In this document: piece by piece, positions 43,195 to 50,940 of the stretch | How the letters are laid out: every line of letters starts with the position of its first letter | Position numbering within the stretch: the stretch's first letter is position 1 | Source: Lactobacillus helsingborgensis | GTDB lineage: Bacteria; Bacillota; Bacilli; Lactobacillales; Lactobacillaceae | DNA length: 64,000 bases | Assembly (NCBI RefSeq): GCF_000970855.1 | Contig: NZ_KQ034047.1 | Location: forward strand, 347,623-411,622 | Direction: 5' to 3' | Made by a program: the position numbers and the translations under genes | The notes under the pieces: generated by a model | Told to the model about the DNA's origin: nothing | Databases searched by the model: none | The model's input: only the letters and a program-made list of their open reading frames with translations

Positions 43195-44589
43195 TTAAAA
43201 CAAATTTTGAGATGCTTTATTTTTTAATTTAGTAAAAATAAAGCAAACTAAAATGCAAACCAGTACGATCAAAGATAGGAATACTAACATATTGTAATTT
43301 AGTTTTAGACCTGCCAATGCCGCCAACTTTTTGTTTTTAAAACCTGTTTGCGCCAAGGTTACTAAAGAAGCTGCTAGTGCTGTGCCTATCGCCCCAGAAT
43401 ATGATTGGACGGTCATAAAAATAACATTCCCATCATTTTTGACATCAGTCGGAATATGGGATAAACAAAAAGTCATGATATTACCGTAGCTAAATCCCAA
43501 GCCAAATATAAAGCTGATATAAATAAAGGCCATGTTGGTAATATTTGGGTTTAAAAAATTAGCAATTATAAAAGTGAGAAGAATTATTACTACTCCAAAT
43601 ATTATAGGTAATTTTTGATTAACCTTATCATAAATTATTCCAGCAAACGCTGAAACAACCGCATCTGTAATAGCAGCAGGTAAAACCAGCAAACCAGCTG
43701 TGGCCGTTGTTTGTGCAAAAGCTGTCTGTAACACGTTGGGTATCAAAAATGACATGCTTAGTGACATTAATTGCAACAGAAAAAATGCCAGCAAAAAGAA
43801 AGTAAACTGCCAGTTTTTAAATAAACTAACTTTTAAAACTGCATGCTGACTATGCTTTTCAACCAAAATAAAGAAAGATCCAGTAATAATAGTGATTAAT
43901 GCCAGTATTAATTGCAGGCAAATATTATTGCCACTGGTAAAACCCAAAAGTACAAATAAAGCGGACAGGAGAAACGCAATTAAAAGTAATCCACCCTGAA
44001 AATCAAATGGAATTTTTTCAGTTTTAGTAGTTTGAGTGATACTAAACTCGCCTAATACCCAGATCAATATAATTACTGGGATAATAAACAAAAATAAATT
44101 CTGCCACTGAAATAGTTTTAGAACTATTCCACCGTATACTGGACCAACTGCAGGAGCAAAAGCAATAACAAGAGTACCGAGCCCCATAAACATGCCAACT
44201 TGCTTTTGAGGTGATTCTCTTAAGATTATTGAAAACATTAGTGGCAAACCAATGCCGGCAGCAACTCCTTGTAAAAGACGCCCAAATAGCAATAAAGTGA
44301 AACTTGATGAAATACCTGCTAAAAAAGTACCCAGCAAAAAGCATAAAACAGCTATTCTAAATAAAGAAACAGCTTTGAATCTCTTTTGTAAATAGGAACC
44401 AAAAGGAATAATGATCGTAGATACCAACATATAGCCTGTTGTTAGCCACTGAACCGTTCTGGCAGAAATATTAAATTCAGTCATTAATTGGGGAAAAGCA
44501 ATATTGAGTGCTGTTTCTATCACAATTCCCAAAAAACTAAGTATTCCCACTGAGAGTATTGAGCCAATTAGCTTACTATTTTTTACCAT
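43195..44589 (-). CDS. MFS drug transporter (DHA2/EmrB-like)
   Basis: 464 aa with 14 predicted helices. Motifs: ALNIAFPQLMTEFNISARTVQWLTTGYML at the start, GRLLQGVAAGIGLPLMFSI, and the helix 5 motif PAVGPVYGGIVL. It is a proton-coupled drug or bile-salt exporter by family. The start is ambiguous. I use ATG 44589, with an AAGGA about 13 bases upstream; a TTG four codons earlier is nearer to it but too close. Single gene in opposite direction to its neighbours. Confidence 0.85.
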   Translation of the reverse strand: MVKNSKLIGSILSVGILSFLGIVIETALNIAFPQLMTEFNISARTVQWLTTGYMLVSTIIIPFGSYLQKRFKAVSLFRIAVLCFLLGTFLAGISSSFTLLLFGRLLQGVAAGIGLPLMFSIILRESPQKQVGMFMGLGTLVIAFAPAVGPVYGGIVLKLFQWQNLFLFIIPVIILIWVLGEFSITQTTKTEKIPFDFQGGLLLIAFLLSALFVLLGFTSGNNICLQLILALITIITGSFFILVEKHSQHAVLKVSLFKNWQFTFFLLAFFLLQLMSLSMSFLIPNVLQTAFAQTTATAGLLVLPAAITDAVVSAFAGIIYDKVNQKLPIIFGVVIILLTFIIANFLNPNITNMAFIYISFIFGLGFSYGNIMTFCLSHIPTDVKNDGNVIFMTVQSYSGAIGTALAASLVTLAQTGFKNKKLAALAGLKLNYNMLVFLSLIVLVCILVCFIFTKLKNKASQNLF

Positions 44590-44809
44590 TGAAATTCTCA
44601 ATTCCTTTTATCATTATTTTTTAGATACGATATCTAATTAAATAAGTATATTACAGTAATATGTTGTACCAGTTAAGAAAAAGCGATTGAGTAGAATATT
44701 GTTTTATAATACAAAATTTAAATTGACAACTAAAAAAGCAACATAATAAATTGCTGTTAATTTTGACAAAGTCATCTATACTTCTGCTAGAGCAATTGTT
44801 TTTGTACTT

Positions 44810-44840
44810 AAAAAGCTCCAAGCTATATCTAGCTTGGAGC
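44810..44840 (-). terminator. Terminator of the 87-aa membrane protein gene
   Basis: AGCTCCAAGCT/AGCTTGGAGC, perfect 10-bp stem, 6-base loop, T5 on the minus strand. It lies 60 bases past the stop. The rest of 44590-44899 is AT-rich, and I see no gene in it. Confidence 0.85.
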
Positions 44841-44899
44841 CAAAATATTAGCAAAAAGATTTGTTAAAAATCTGTCAGCTAATTTTGATTAGCAAACGT

Positions 44900-45163
44900 T
44901 TATTTTATTGCCCGACGATCTTTTAAAATATAAAAAAGACCTAACAAAATAAGCAAAACCATTACAGAATAAAAAGACGGCAAAATTTGACCAAATTGAA
45001 AATCATATATTACCATTTTATAGGCTAATAAGGAAACGGAGGCTAATATCAACACCATTCCGCGATTAGTTCTAAGAAATTTGATTATTGGATTATCTTT
45101 ATAAGTTTTACCCAAAAGCCAACATGCATTGATCAAGGCTATCAATGCAACTATTTCAGTCAT
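44900..45163 (-). CDS. Small membrane protein (function unknown)
   Basis: 87 aa with three hydrophobic helices: an N-terminal one (IVALIALINACWLLG), a middle one (MVLILASVSLLAYKMVIY), and a C-terminal one (FYSVMVLLILLGLFYILK), separated by short basic loops. ATG 45163 is preceded by AAAGGAGG, so it is very likely translated. It has its own terminator. No family recognised. The size and charge pattern resemble small immunity-like or accessory membrane proteins of lactobacilli, but there is no bacteriocin gene beside it. Confidence 0.6.
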   Translation of the reverse strand: MTEIVALIALINACWLLGKTYKDNPIIKFLRTNRGMVLILASVSLLAYKMVIYDFQFGQILPSFYSVMVLLILLGLFYILKDRRAIK

Positions 45164-45345
45164 GTATTTATCCTCCTTTCCAAATTAGCATATAAAAGCC
45201 AAACTGTTACGTCTTTATAAATAAGTTAACGACTTTTTGATCGACGAAATAAATCTGATGTAATTATTGATTTACCTCTAAAATAAGAATAACACTAAAT
45301 TATTATTTTTAGTGTGAAAAATCGGCACATTTTTGAGCACAATAA

Positions 45346-45510
45346 GCAAAGAAAGAATACGATTATGATAAATTGCTGGTTGCTAATGCTCGCATAGCAA
45401 TTTGTCAAAATGACAAACAAACGGCTCTAGACCAAGTCAGTTTATTACAAAAAATTGGTGCCGCAAAGCTAGCAAAAAGTTTAAAACAGGAAGTTAAACA
45501 GTTTTTATGA
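45346..45510 (+). pseudogene. C-terminal fragment of a regulator-like helical protein
   Basis: After TAA at 45343-45345 the frame reads about 54 codons ending TGA at 45510. It has alternating helices (YDKLLVANARIAICQNDKQT; LDQVSLLQKIGAAKLAKSLK) like the C-terminal TPR part of Rgg/XRE-type regulators. It has no start codon or RBS and is followed by a strong terminator, which suggests the end of a deleted gene. Confidence 0.45.
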
Positions 45511-45550
45511 TTAAAGCTCCTCTTTAAAATTAACTGTACTTACCTACAGA

Positions 45551-45595
45551 ACTAAAGCCCTTGAAACTAAGAATTTCAAGGGCTTTAGTTTTTTT
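45551..45595 (+). terminator. Strong terminator after the regulator-like fragment
   Basis: ACTAAAGCCCTTGAAA/TTTCAAGGGCTTTAGT, a perfect 16-bp stem, followed by T7. An intact terminator behind a fragment supports loss of the upstream gene. Confidence 0.92.
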
Positions 45596-45630
45596 AGCAA
45601 CTGTATCATCAATGTAGCAAGTATCATTTT

Positions 45631-45777
45631 TTAGAATTCATTATAAATAAAATGAGCAGAACTGATACCCAAATATTGATACAAATAAATCAAAAAAAAG
45701 ATAATGACAGCATAAATAAATATTTTTAAAGTAAAACCTATTATATTTTTCCAAGAAGTTCGATGCATTTTGCTCAT
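45631..45777 (-). CDS. dltX: Orphan DltX (D-alanylation accessory peptide)
   Basis: 48-aa peptide: a basic N-terminus (MSKMHRTSWKN), one helix (FTLKIFIYAVIIFFLIYLYQ), and the C-terminal sequence SSAHFIYNEF. The FIYNEF end is the hallmark of DltX, the small protein that starts most dlt operons and works with DltB/DltD to put D-Ala on teichoic acids. Here no dltABCD follows; the next genes are unrelated. GAAAGAG lies just before ATG 45777. It is either a stray paralog that acts on the main Dlt system elsewhere or a leftover of a displaced dlt operon. The larger frame on the same strand is a shadow of this gene. Confidence 0.75.
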   Translation of the reverse strand: MSKMHRTSWKNIIGFTLKIFIYAVIIFFLIYLYQYLGISSAHFIYNEF

Positions 45778-46009
45778 TTACTCTTTCACATCCTATCAAT
45801 CTATCTAATACTTTAACTAAGATAATATATTGTATAATATAGTTCAAGATAGTATAATATGTTTATTAATAAGTAATGGTAATTTTTATAATTAATAAAT
45901 AGTTGTCTTACTGACATTCCTATAAACATTACAACTTTTTACGCAACTAAAAAGTCTGGCACATTGCCAGGCTATTCCTACGTTAAAAGCTTTATAACGG
46001 AGGCATAAA

Positions 46010-46861
46010 ATGAAAAAAATTTATAAAATAGGGATATTTTGTGGAATAATCGGTGTGCTCTTATTTGCGTGTGTGAAAATAAATGGTGCTTTGCAAAAGC
46101 CTCAAGTAACAGAAGCCGATACCAATCAAACTACCAAAAGAGTTTACACAGTTAAAAAATTTAATAAAATCAAATTTTCTTCCTATAGACCTAATACTAT
46201 TGTTACTTTAGGTAATAAATACCAAGTCACAATTAAAGCAAAACGTGGCGGAAATGCACAAAAAATTAAAACTAAAGTTAAAGATGAACAATTGACTATT
46301 TATGATAAGCCGGAAAAACATTTTAATGATGGCTATTATGAAGTCACTGTCACTGTACCAAGTAAAAACGCTCTGAAAAAAGTGTCAGGTTATTTGCGGG
46401 GGGGCTGCGCACTATTAGAGAAATTGGATATTCCTGTTATCAACCTTAAGTCAAACATTGCTTATTTGGCCCTCGATCATATTTCTTCTCAAAACGTTAA
46501 GTTAAAGATTAAACATCAAGTTTTAGACGTATTGGATTCAAATTTACAAAATTGTTCCATTAATATCGGTAAAGGCAATATGACTTTTGACGATAGCAAG
46601 ATCAAAACTAAAGTATTCATTGCCAAAGGCGGCATGCTTATTAATGATTGTACTTTCTCTGGTAATAGCTCGTTTACTCTTAATAAGGGAGTATTTTCAA
46701 TGACGGGTGCACCAAAAATTAGTTATGATTTGCGCGTTGATCCTAAGCATAAAATCGAAACTGACACTAAAGATTATCATCATCGCTTATCTATTTTCGC
46801 AGCGAACAAACCAATTGTTAAAGTAACTAGCAAAAATGCGAATATAGAATTTTACAAATAA
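46010..46861 (+). CDS. Membrane-anchored DUF4097-like beta-helix protein
   Basis: 283 aa. Residues 6-24 are a signal anchor (IGIFCGIIGVLLFACV). The rest is extracellular, rich in beta strands with repeating hydrophobic/Asn patterns (LKSNIAYLALDHISSQNVKL; NCSINIGKGNMTFDDSKIKT; GGMLINDCTFSGNSSFTL), as in the DUF4097/putative adhesin family. Function unknown; the family often accompanies cell-envelope stress regulators. RBS GGAGG before ATG 46010. Directly downstream lies a decayed copy of its last 60-odd residues. Confidence 0.6.
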   Translation: MKKIYKIGIFCGIIGVLLFACVKINGALQKPQVTEADTNQTTKRVYTVKKFNKIKFSSYRPNTIVTLGNKYQVTIKAKRGGNAQKIKTKVKDEQLTIYDKPEKHFNDGYYEVTVTVPSKNALKKVSGYLRGGCALLEKLDIPVINLKSNIAYLALDHISSQNVKLKIKHQVLDVLDSNLQNCSINIGKGNMTFDDSKIKTKVFIAKGGMLINDCTFSGNSSFTLNKGVFSMTGAPKISYDLRVDPKHKIETDTKDYHHRLSIFAANKPIVKVTSKNANIEFYK

Positions 46862-47090
46862 ATATAGTGGCTTTTTACCTGTAGTAAAGCTATTGGCCAA
46901 AGTACAATTAACCTTAATACCGGTAATTTTAGTATGTTCGATATGTTTGATTAGCCAAAAATCAATTGTGACCTTACAACTGATTCTACACAAAAAAATA
47001 CTATTATCGTCATTTTCTACCCCTTCTCAAACTAATTCACTGCTTAAAGTTACCTATAACAGTGGTAAGATTTTAGTATCTAAGGATTAA
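46862..47090 (+). pseudogene. Decayed duplicate of the DUF4097-like C-terminus
   Basis: In one frame the DNA reads WLFTCSKAIGQSTINLNTGN then FSMFDMFD and a stop. This aligns without gaps to MLINDCTFSGNSSFTLNKGVFSM of the upstream gene. After the stop, PKINCDLTTDSTQKN follows the parent PKISYDLRVDPKHK. The end (LKVTYNSGKILVSKD) appears in another frame and matches VKVTSKNANIEFYK. So this is a partial tandem copy with one stop and at least one frameshift. Confidence 0.6.
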
Positions 47091-47207
47091 ACTTTAGAGT
47101 CTACCTTCAAAACTCATACAGCAAAATTAATTAAGTATAAGTTCATATATTGTGCACACTCTAAAAGCACGAATTCAAACTACCAAGTCATAATTTAGGA
47201 GTCAAAA

Positions 47208-47519
47208 TTGATCATAGATACTAAGAAACTGCAAAAAGCAGTCATGGAAAATAAGAAAAAGCACGGCTTCAATACCACAGATATTGAGTTTGAATTATTG
47301 CGCTTACATGGAGAAGCTAATGAGTTATTTGAAGCCTGGCGCAAGAATAATAAGAAAAATATCAATGAAGAATTAGCGGATGTGGGAATATTCTTATTAG
47401 GCATTGCAGAAATGCTTGGCAGTGATTTGGGTGAAGACATTGTTAATAAAATGAAAATAAACGAAAAAAGAATATACAAAAATGGCGTTAAAATCAGTCC
47501 ATATGATAACGATAAATAA
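47208..47519 (+). CDS. MazG-like nucleotide pyrophosphohydrolase domain protein
   Basis: 103 aa. The MazG helical pattern is visible: FELLRLHGEANELFEAWRKN, then NEELADVGIFLLGIAEMLG, where E-X2-E and E-X2-D supply Mg2+ ligands. Small single-domain members hydrolyse non-canonical or surplus NTPs to NMP and PPi. The start is TTG at 47208 with AGGAG six bases upstream; no ATG is better. It is not beside a MazEF pair. Monocistronic. Confidence 0.75.
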   Translation: MIIDTKKLQKAVMENKKKHGFNTTDIEFELLRLHGEANELFEAWRKNNKKNINEELADVGIFLLGIAEMLGSDLGEDIVNKMKINEKRIYKNGVKISPYDNDK

Positions 47520-47774
47520 AATAATAGCTTTGGCTTAATAACAGCATGGTCAAACTATCAGCTACTCATTCAATTCTTACAAAAGTTGATGACCAATCTT
47601 TTTCTAGCTATTTACGTTAAATCTTGTACCTTTTGGCAACTCTAATTATTAATGAAAAATAGAGTTGCTTTTTTAATTATCAAGGTTTAATATACCCAAA
47701 TATAATATAAATACAGTCTTTGATATTAAGTTATATACAAGATTATTTGATAATAGAGAAAGTGCCATACTATT

Positions 47775-48122
47775 ATGGTTTTAAAAAAATTATCTTTCAC
47801 AACCAAAAGTATAATATGCGGTTTTATACAAATTCTACTAGGTTTCTTTGCAATTTTTATTCTAAAAAAAGACTTTAGCTTCCTAATTGTTTTTTCTATT
47901 TTTGCACTCATGTGTTTTGCATCAGCTTTTTTTGGAAAAAATTCAAGTACAAAACCCAAGAAATATTCTGAAAGAGTCTATAGAAATAGGAGAATAACTT
48001 CTTATGCTATGGGTTTATTTATGATTTTCATGAGTATAATGGGATTTTTATTTGATCCGAAGCATTCTCTAAATTTAATTTATTTAGATTCTGGTCTAGC
48101 ATGCTTATTATTTCCCGAATGA
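47775..48122 (+). CDS. Small membrane protein, relative of the one at 42747
   Basis: 115 aa with a basic start (MVLKKLSFTTKSI), then helices (CGFIQILLGFFAIFIL; FLIVFSIFALMCFASAFFG), a polar basic loop (KPKKYSERVYRNRR), and another helix pair (SYAMGLFMIFMSIMGFLF). The layout equals that of 42747-43088, so the two may be distant paralogs. No family known. The ribosome binding site is weak (GAGAAAG). A terminator follows. The 255 bases before it contain no gene I can support. Confidence 0.55.
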   Translation: MVLKKLSFTTKSIICGFIQILLGFFAIFILKKDFSFLIVFSIFALMCFASAFFGKNSSTKPKKYSERVYRNRRITSYAMGLFMIFMSIMGFLFDPKHSLNLIYLDSGLACLLFPE

Positions 48123-48171
48123 AATGTACAGAAACGGTTATTTTTAAAAAGTACAATCTTAACTTGACAAA

Positions 48172-48205
48172 GGTTCCGAAATTTTCTCAATTTCGGGACT
48201 TTTTT
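48172..48205 (+). terminator. Terminator of the 115-aa membrane protein gene
   Basis: GTTCCGAAATT/AATTTCGGGAC stem with one mismatch, 5-base loop, T6. Confidence 0.85.
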
Positions 48206-48215
48206 ATAATACAAA

Positions 48216-48253
48216 AATGCACCTAATAGCTGATTTTTACTATTAGGTGCATT
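48216..48253 (-). terminator. Terminator of the BspA-repeat adhesin gene
   Basis: AATGCACCTAATAG/CTATTAGGTGCATT perfect 14-bp stem, followed on the minus strand by T5. It lies 90 bases past the stop. Confidence 0.8.
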
Positions 48254-48340
48254 TAAGTTATGAATTTTTCTCTTAATCGTTCTTACTTAGCAGTTATAAA
48301 CATATTTATGCTGTACTACTGGGCTAATTAATCAAAAATT

Positions 48341-50638
48341 CTAAAAGTTAGCTATCTTCACATATCGCTTCAATCCGGTGATGTAATAATAACGACCTTT
48401 CCGTTTTACTGCACCACCAAATGTTCTAACTTTGCGTCCACGCTTCAGACTGGCATGTCTTATTTTCTTTACTTTTTGATTATAGATCAGAGCCTTGTGC
48501 TTTAACTTACGCTTTTGGCCTGTAATATTAGTAGCCTTCACAAACGTATTATTACCTAAAAGATAATACTTCTTACCTTTTATGTTTTCGGTACCATAAG
48601 TAATAATTATCTGGCCTGACATAAATTCGCCCGGTTTCCGCTTACCATTAATATCATAAAGATAAGAATTATGCATTACCGTTCTTTCAGTCCCGTTAAA
48701 GTTAGCTTTCTTCACGTAGCGGTTCAATCCGATGATATAGTAATAGCGACCTTTTCGCTTTACTGCACCGCCATATGTTGTAACTTTGCGTCCACGTTTC
48801 AGAATAGCATGTCTTATTTTCTTTACTTTTTGATTATAGATGAGTGCATTATGCTTTAACTTACGCTTTTGGCCTGTAATATTATTGGCCTTCACAAACG
48901 TATTATTACCTAAAAAATAATACTTCTTACCGTTTATGTTTTCGGTATCATAGGTAGTTATTATCTGGCCTGACATAAATTCGCCTGGTTTCCGCTTACC
49001 ATCAATATCATAGAGATACGAATTATGCATTACCATTCTTTCAGTCCCTTTAAGGTAAGTAAAAGATACAGTCTGAGGCTGGTAGCTGAAGAAACCTGTT
49101 GCATTATAAGGTCTTGCCTTTAATAAATAACCAGCAAATTTCAATTCTTGGGTAATGTACCCATCACCAACATTACCACTCAAGATTTTATCAGGTGCCA
49201 ATTTAAGGCCATTTTTATCTTCATAATGAACTCTGACCTCAGCTCCTGCAATCGGCTCTATAGTACCGGATGAATGACTTGGTGGGGTTGGCGTTGGCGT
49301 CGGGGTTGGCGGATTGACTGGTGGCTTAGGCTCATCAAAGTGTGTACCCTCGCGAACATAAGTATCTGCATCATTAGCTGGATCATAGTTTGCCATTAAC
49401 TCTTTCGAACTCCACCTATTCTTGCCCTGAGGGTCATTAAGTGTACCATTAGCAACATTGCGCCAAGTGCCATCAGCATCAAATCCAGTACCCTTGACAA
49501 TATTATCTTTTCCTAGTTTTAACAAGTTTAAACTTTGCAAATCATTTAGCATATCGGAAATGTATATAATTTTGCTCATATCAAAACCGCTAATATCAAG
49601 CCTTTGCAACCGAAAATCATACTGAAACATCTCTTTCATATTAAAAACATTCGCGGTATTAAATTTACTGAGATCAAGCTCTGTAATATTCTCGCAGTCC
49701 ATAAACATGTTATTCATTACAGTTACTTTATCAGTATTAAAGTTGCTAACATCAATTTTTGTTAAGCTTTGGCAGGCCCCAAACATATATGACATAGTCT
49801 TAACGTTAGCAGTTGAAAAGCCGCTAACATCTAGGTCAGTTAAGACAAAGCAATTGTTAAACATCCCGTTCATATCAGTGACATTATCAGTTTTGAAATC
49901 TTTACCAAACTTAATACTTTTTAGTGACCAGCAATTCTGGAACATAGTACTGGTATTAGTCACCTTACTAGTTTTAAAGTTGCTTAAATCAATTGCATTT
50001 AAACTTCTGCATTCTTCAAACATGCCACTTAATTCCGAAACATTTTCGGTATTAAAGGAACTGACATCAATATTTTTAAGACTTACGCAAGAATAAAACA
50101 TGCTTGACATTGTGATAACATTGGCAGTATTAAAGTTTTTTAGATTAACATCGCTCAAACGATAACATGATGAAAACATGCTTGTCATATCAGTAATTTT
50201 ACTAGTATCAAGCTTGTCCAAGCCGTCTATATTAGTTAGATAAGTAAAGCCTTTAAATAGATACCTGACTGACCCGCTAAGTGCCAAGGGACCCTGAATA
50301 ACAATATGGTTAACATTTACAGGATCAAGCCCTACATTATATAAAGCATTTGCCAGCGGTTTCGGGTCATTAAAAGCTGTGGAGTTACCAGGAATAGTTA
50401 ATGTTTTACTGGTCGAATCATAGCTAAGTGACAGTTCACTATTATCATCAATATCAGTACTGACCCATGGAACTGTCTTAGTTTCTCTTGTTGCAATTTT
50501 CGTTTCTTTTGCTAAATTTGCAGGAGATGAAGCCGATGCAAATATTGTTTGCGGTTTAATAATACTTAAACCTACCACAGTCATAGCAATAGTAGCTAAG
50601 TACGTTGTAAGTTTAATCCTAAAATGGTGTTTATTCAT
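48341..50638 (-). CDS. BspA-type leucine-rich repeat surface protein with SLAP anchor
   Basis: 765 aa. The signal peptide spans residues 1-36 (ending FASASS). About residues 120-385 consist of about ten BspA/DUF285 repeats of 23-24 residues (pattern FNTANVxxMSxMFxxCxSLxxIDVSx). A Pro/Thr linker (PTPTPTPTPPS) follows, then a MucBP-like domain (VRVHYEDKNGLKLAPDKIL), and two near-identical SLAP units (531-765). BspA repeats mediate binding to host proteins; the SLAP units hold the protein in the S-layer lattice. ATG at 50638 with AAAGGAGAC. The duplicated anchor is described separately. It is likely an adhesin. Confidence 0.85.
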   Translation of the reverse strand: MNKHHFRIKLTTYLATIAMTVVGLSIIKPQTIFASASSPANLAKETKIATRETKTVPWVSTDIDDNSELSLSYDSTSKTLTIPGNSTAFNDPKPLANALYNVGLDPVNVNHIVIQGPLALSGSVRYLFKGFTYLTNIDGLDKLDTSKITDMTSMFSSCYRLSDVNLKNFNTANVITMSSMFYSCVSLKNIDVSSFNTENVSELSGMFEECRSLNAIDLSNFKTSKVTNTSTMFQNCWSLKSIKFGKDFKTDNVTDMNGMFNNCFVLTDLDVSGFSTANVKTMSYMFGACQSLTKIDVSNFNTDKVTVMNNMFMDCENITELDLSKFNTANVFNMKEMFQYDFRLQRLDISGFDMSKIIYISDMLNDLQSLNLLKLGKDNIVKGTGFDADGTWRNVANGTLNDPQGKNRWSSKELMANYDPANDADTYVREGTHFDEPKPPVNPPTPTPTPTPPSHSSGTIEPIAGAEVRVHYEDKNGLKLAPDKILSGNVGDGYITQELKFAGYLLKARPYNATGFFSYQPQTVSFTYLKGTERMVMHNSYLYDIDGKRKPGEFMSGQIITTYDTENINGKKYYFLGNNTFVKANNITGQKRKLKHNALIYNQKVKKIRHAILKRGRKVTTYGGAVKRKGRYYYIIGLNRYVKKANFNGTERTVMHNSYLYDINGKRKPGEFMSGQIIITYGTENIKGKKYYLLGNNTFVKATNITGQKRKLKHKALIYNQKVKKIRHASLKRGRKVRTFGGAVKRKGRYYYITGLKRYVKIANF
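48344..49045 (-). repeat. Tandem 354-bp duplication encoding the SLAP anchor
   Basis: The last 234 codons are two copies of a 118-codon unit (48692-49045 and 48344-48691). They differ at few residues (for example ILKRGRKVTTYGG versus SLKRGRKVRTFGG). DNA identity is visibly high along the whole unit, so the duplication is recent compared with SLAP repeats elsewhere in the window. Confidence 0.8.
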
Positions 50639-50828
50639 TATTTGTCTCCTTTAAGCAATATACTTCTACTTAACCAAAGTGTAGCATAAATAACCTTTAA
50701 TATAAAATATATTTTTAGAAATATATATGTAATTTATTGTTTTTAGTAGATTTATGTACTAAGTTAAATTTCAAGGACTAACTTATATTGGAACATTTAA
50801 TCTGTTTTAAAAAATTAATATATAAATG

Positions 50829-50864
50829 CGTTAGCTATACTGGTGCATCTTTGTATAACTAACG
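50829..50864. promoter_or_regulatory. Inverted repeat upstream of the NADH-oxidase-like gene
   Basis: CGTTAGCTATAC and GTATAACTAACG are inverted repeats (11 of 12) with a 12-base spacer. No T-run follows, so it may be a regulator site or mRNA leader fold. Confidence 0.4.
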
Positions 50865-50892
50865 TATTTCTTGTGTTACCATAGAATACAGT

Positions 50893-50911
50893 AAAGCGCT
50901 ACAAGCGCTTT
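50893..50911. promoter_or_regulatory. AAAGCGCT-ACA-AGCGCTTT dyad before the NADH-oxidase-like gene
   Basis: A perfect 8-bp inverted repeat with a 3-base spacer, 30 bases before the start codon. It resembles a cre-like or redox-regulator operator. The AGCGCTT core also occurs in the palindrome at 3553. Confidence 0.5.
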
Positions 50912-50940
50912 CAGATATTGATAAAAAGGGGATTTTTTCT

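Noticed and set aside
45641-45847. 68-codon minus-strand frame (MNYIIQYIILVKV)
   Set aside because: It overlaps dltX in another frame; the dltX frame has the family signature and the RBS.
46893-47090. 65-codon frame as a separate small gene
   Set aside because: Its DNA is a decayed copy of the preceding gene's end, the start has no RBS, and only the last 15 codons match the parent frame.
49259-49320. CRISPR-like or microsatellite repeat in the BspA gene
   Set aside because: It is the coding sequence of the Pro-Thr linker, with no spacers.
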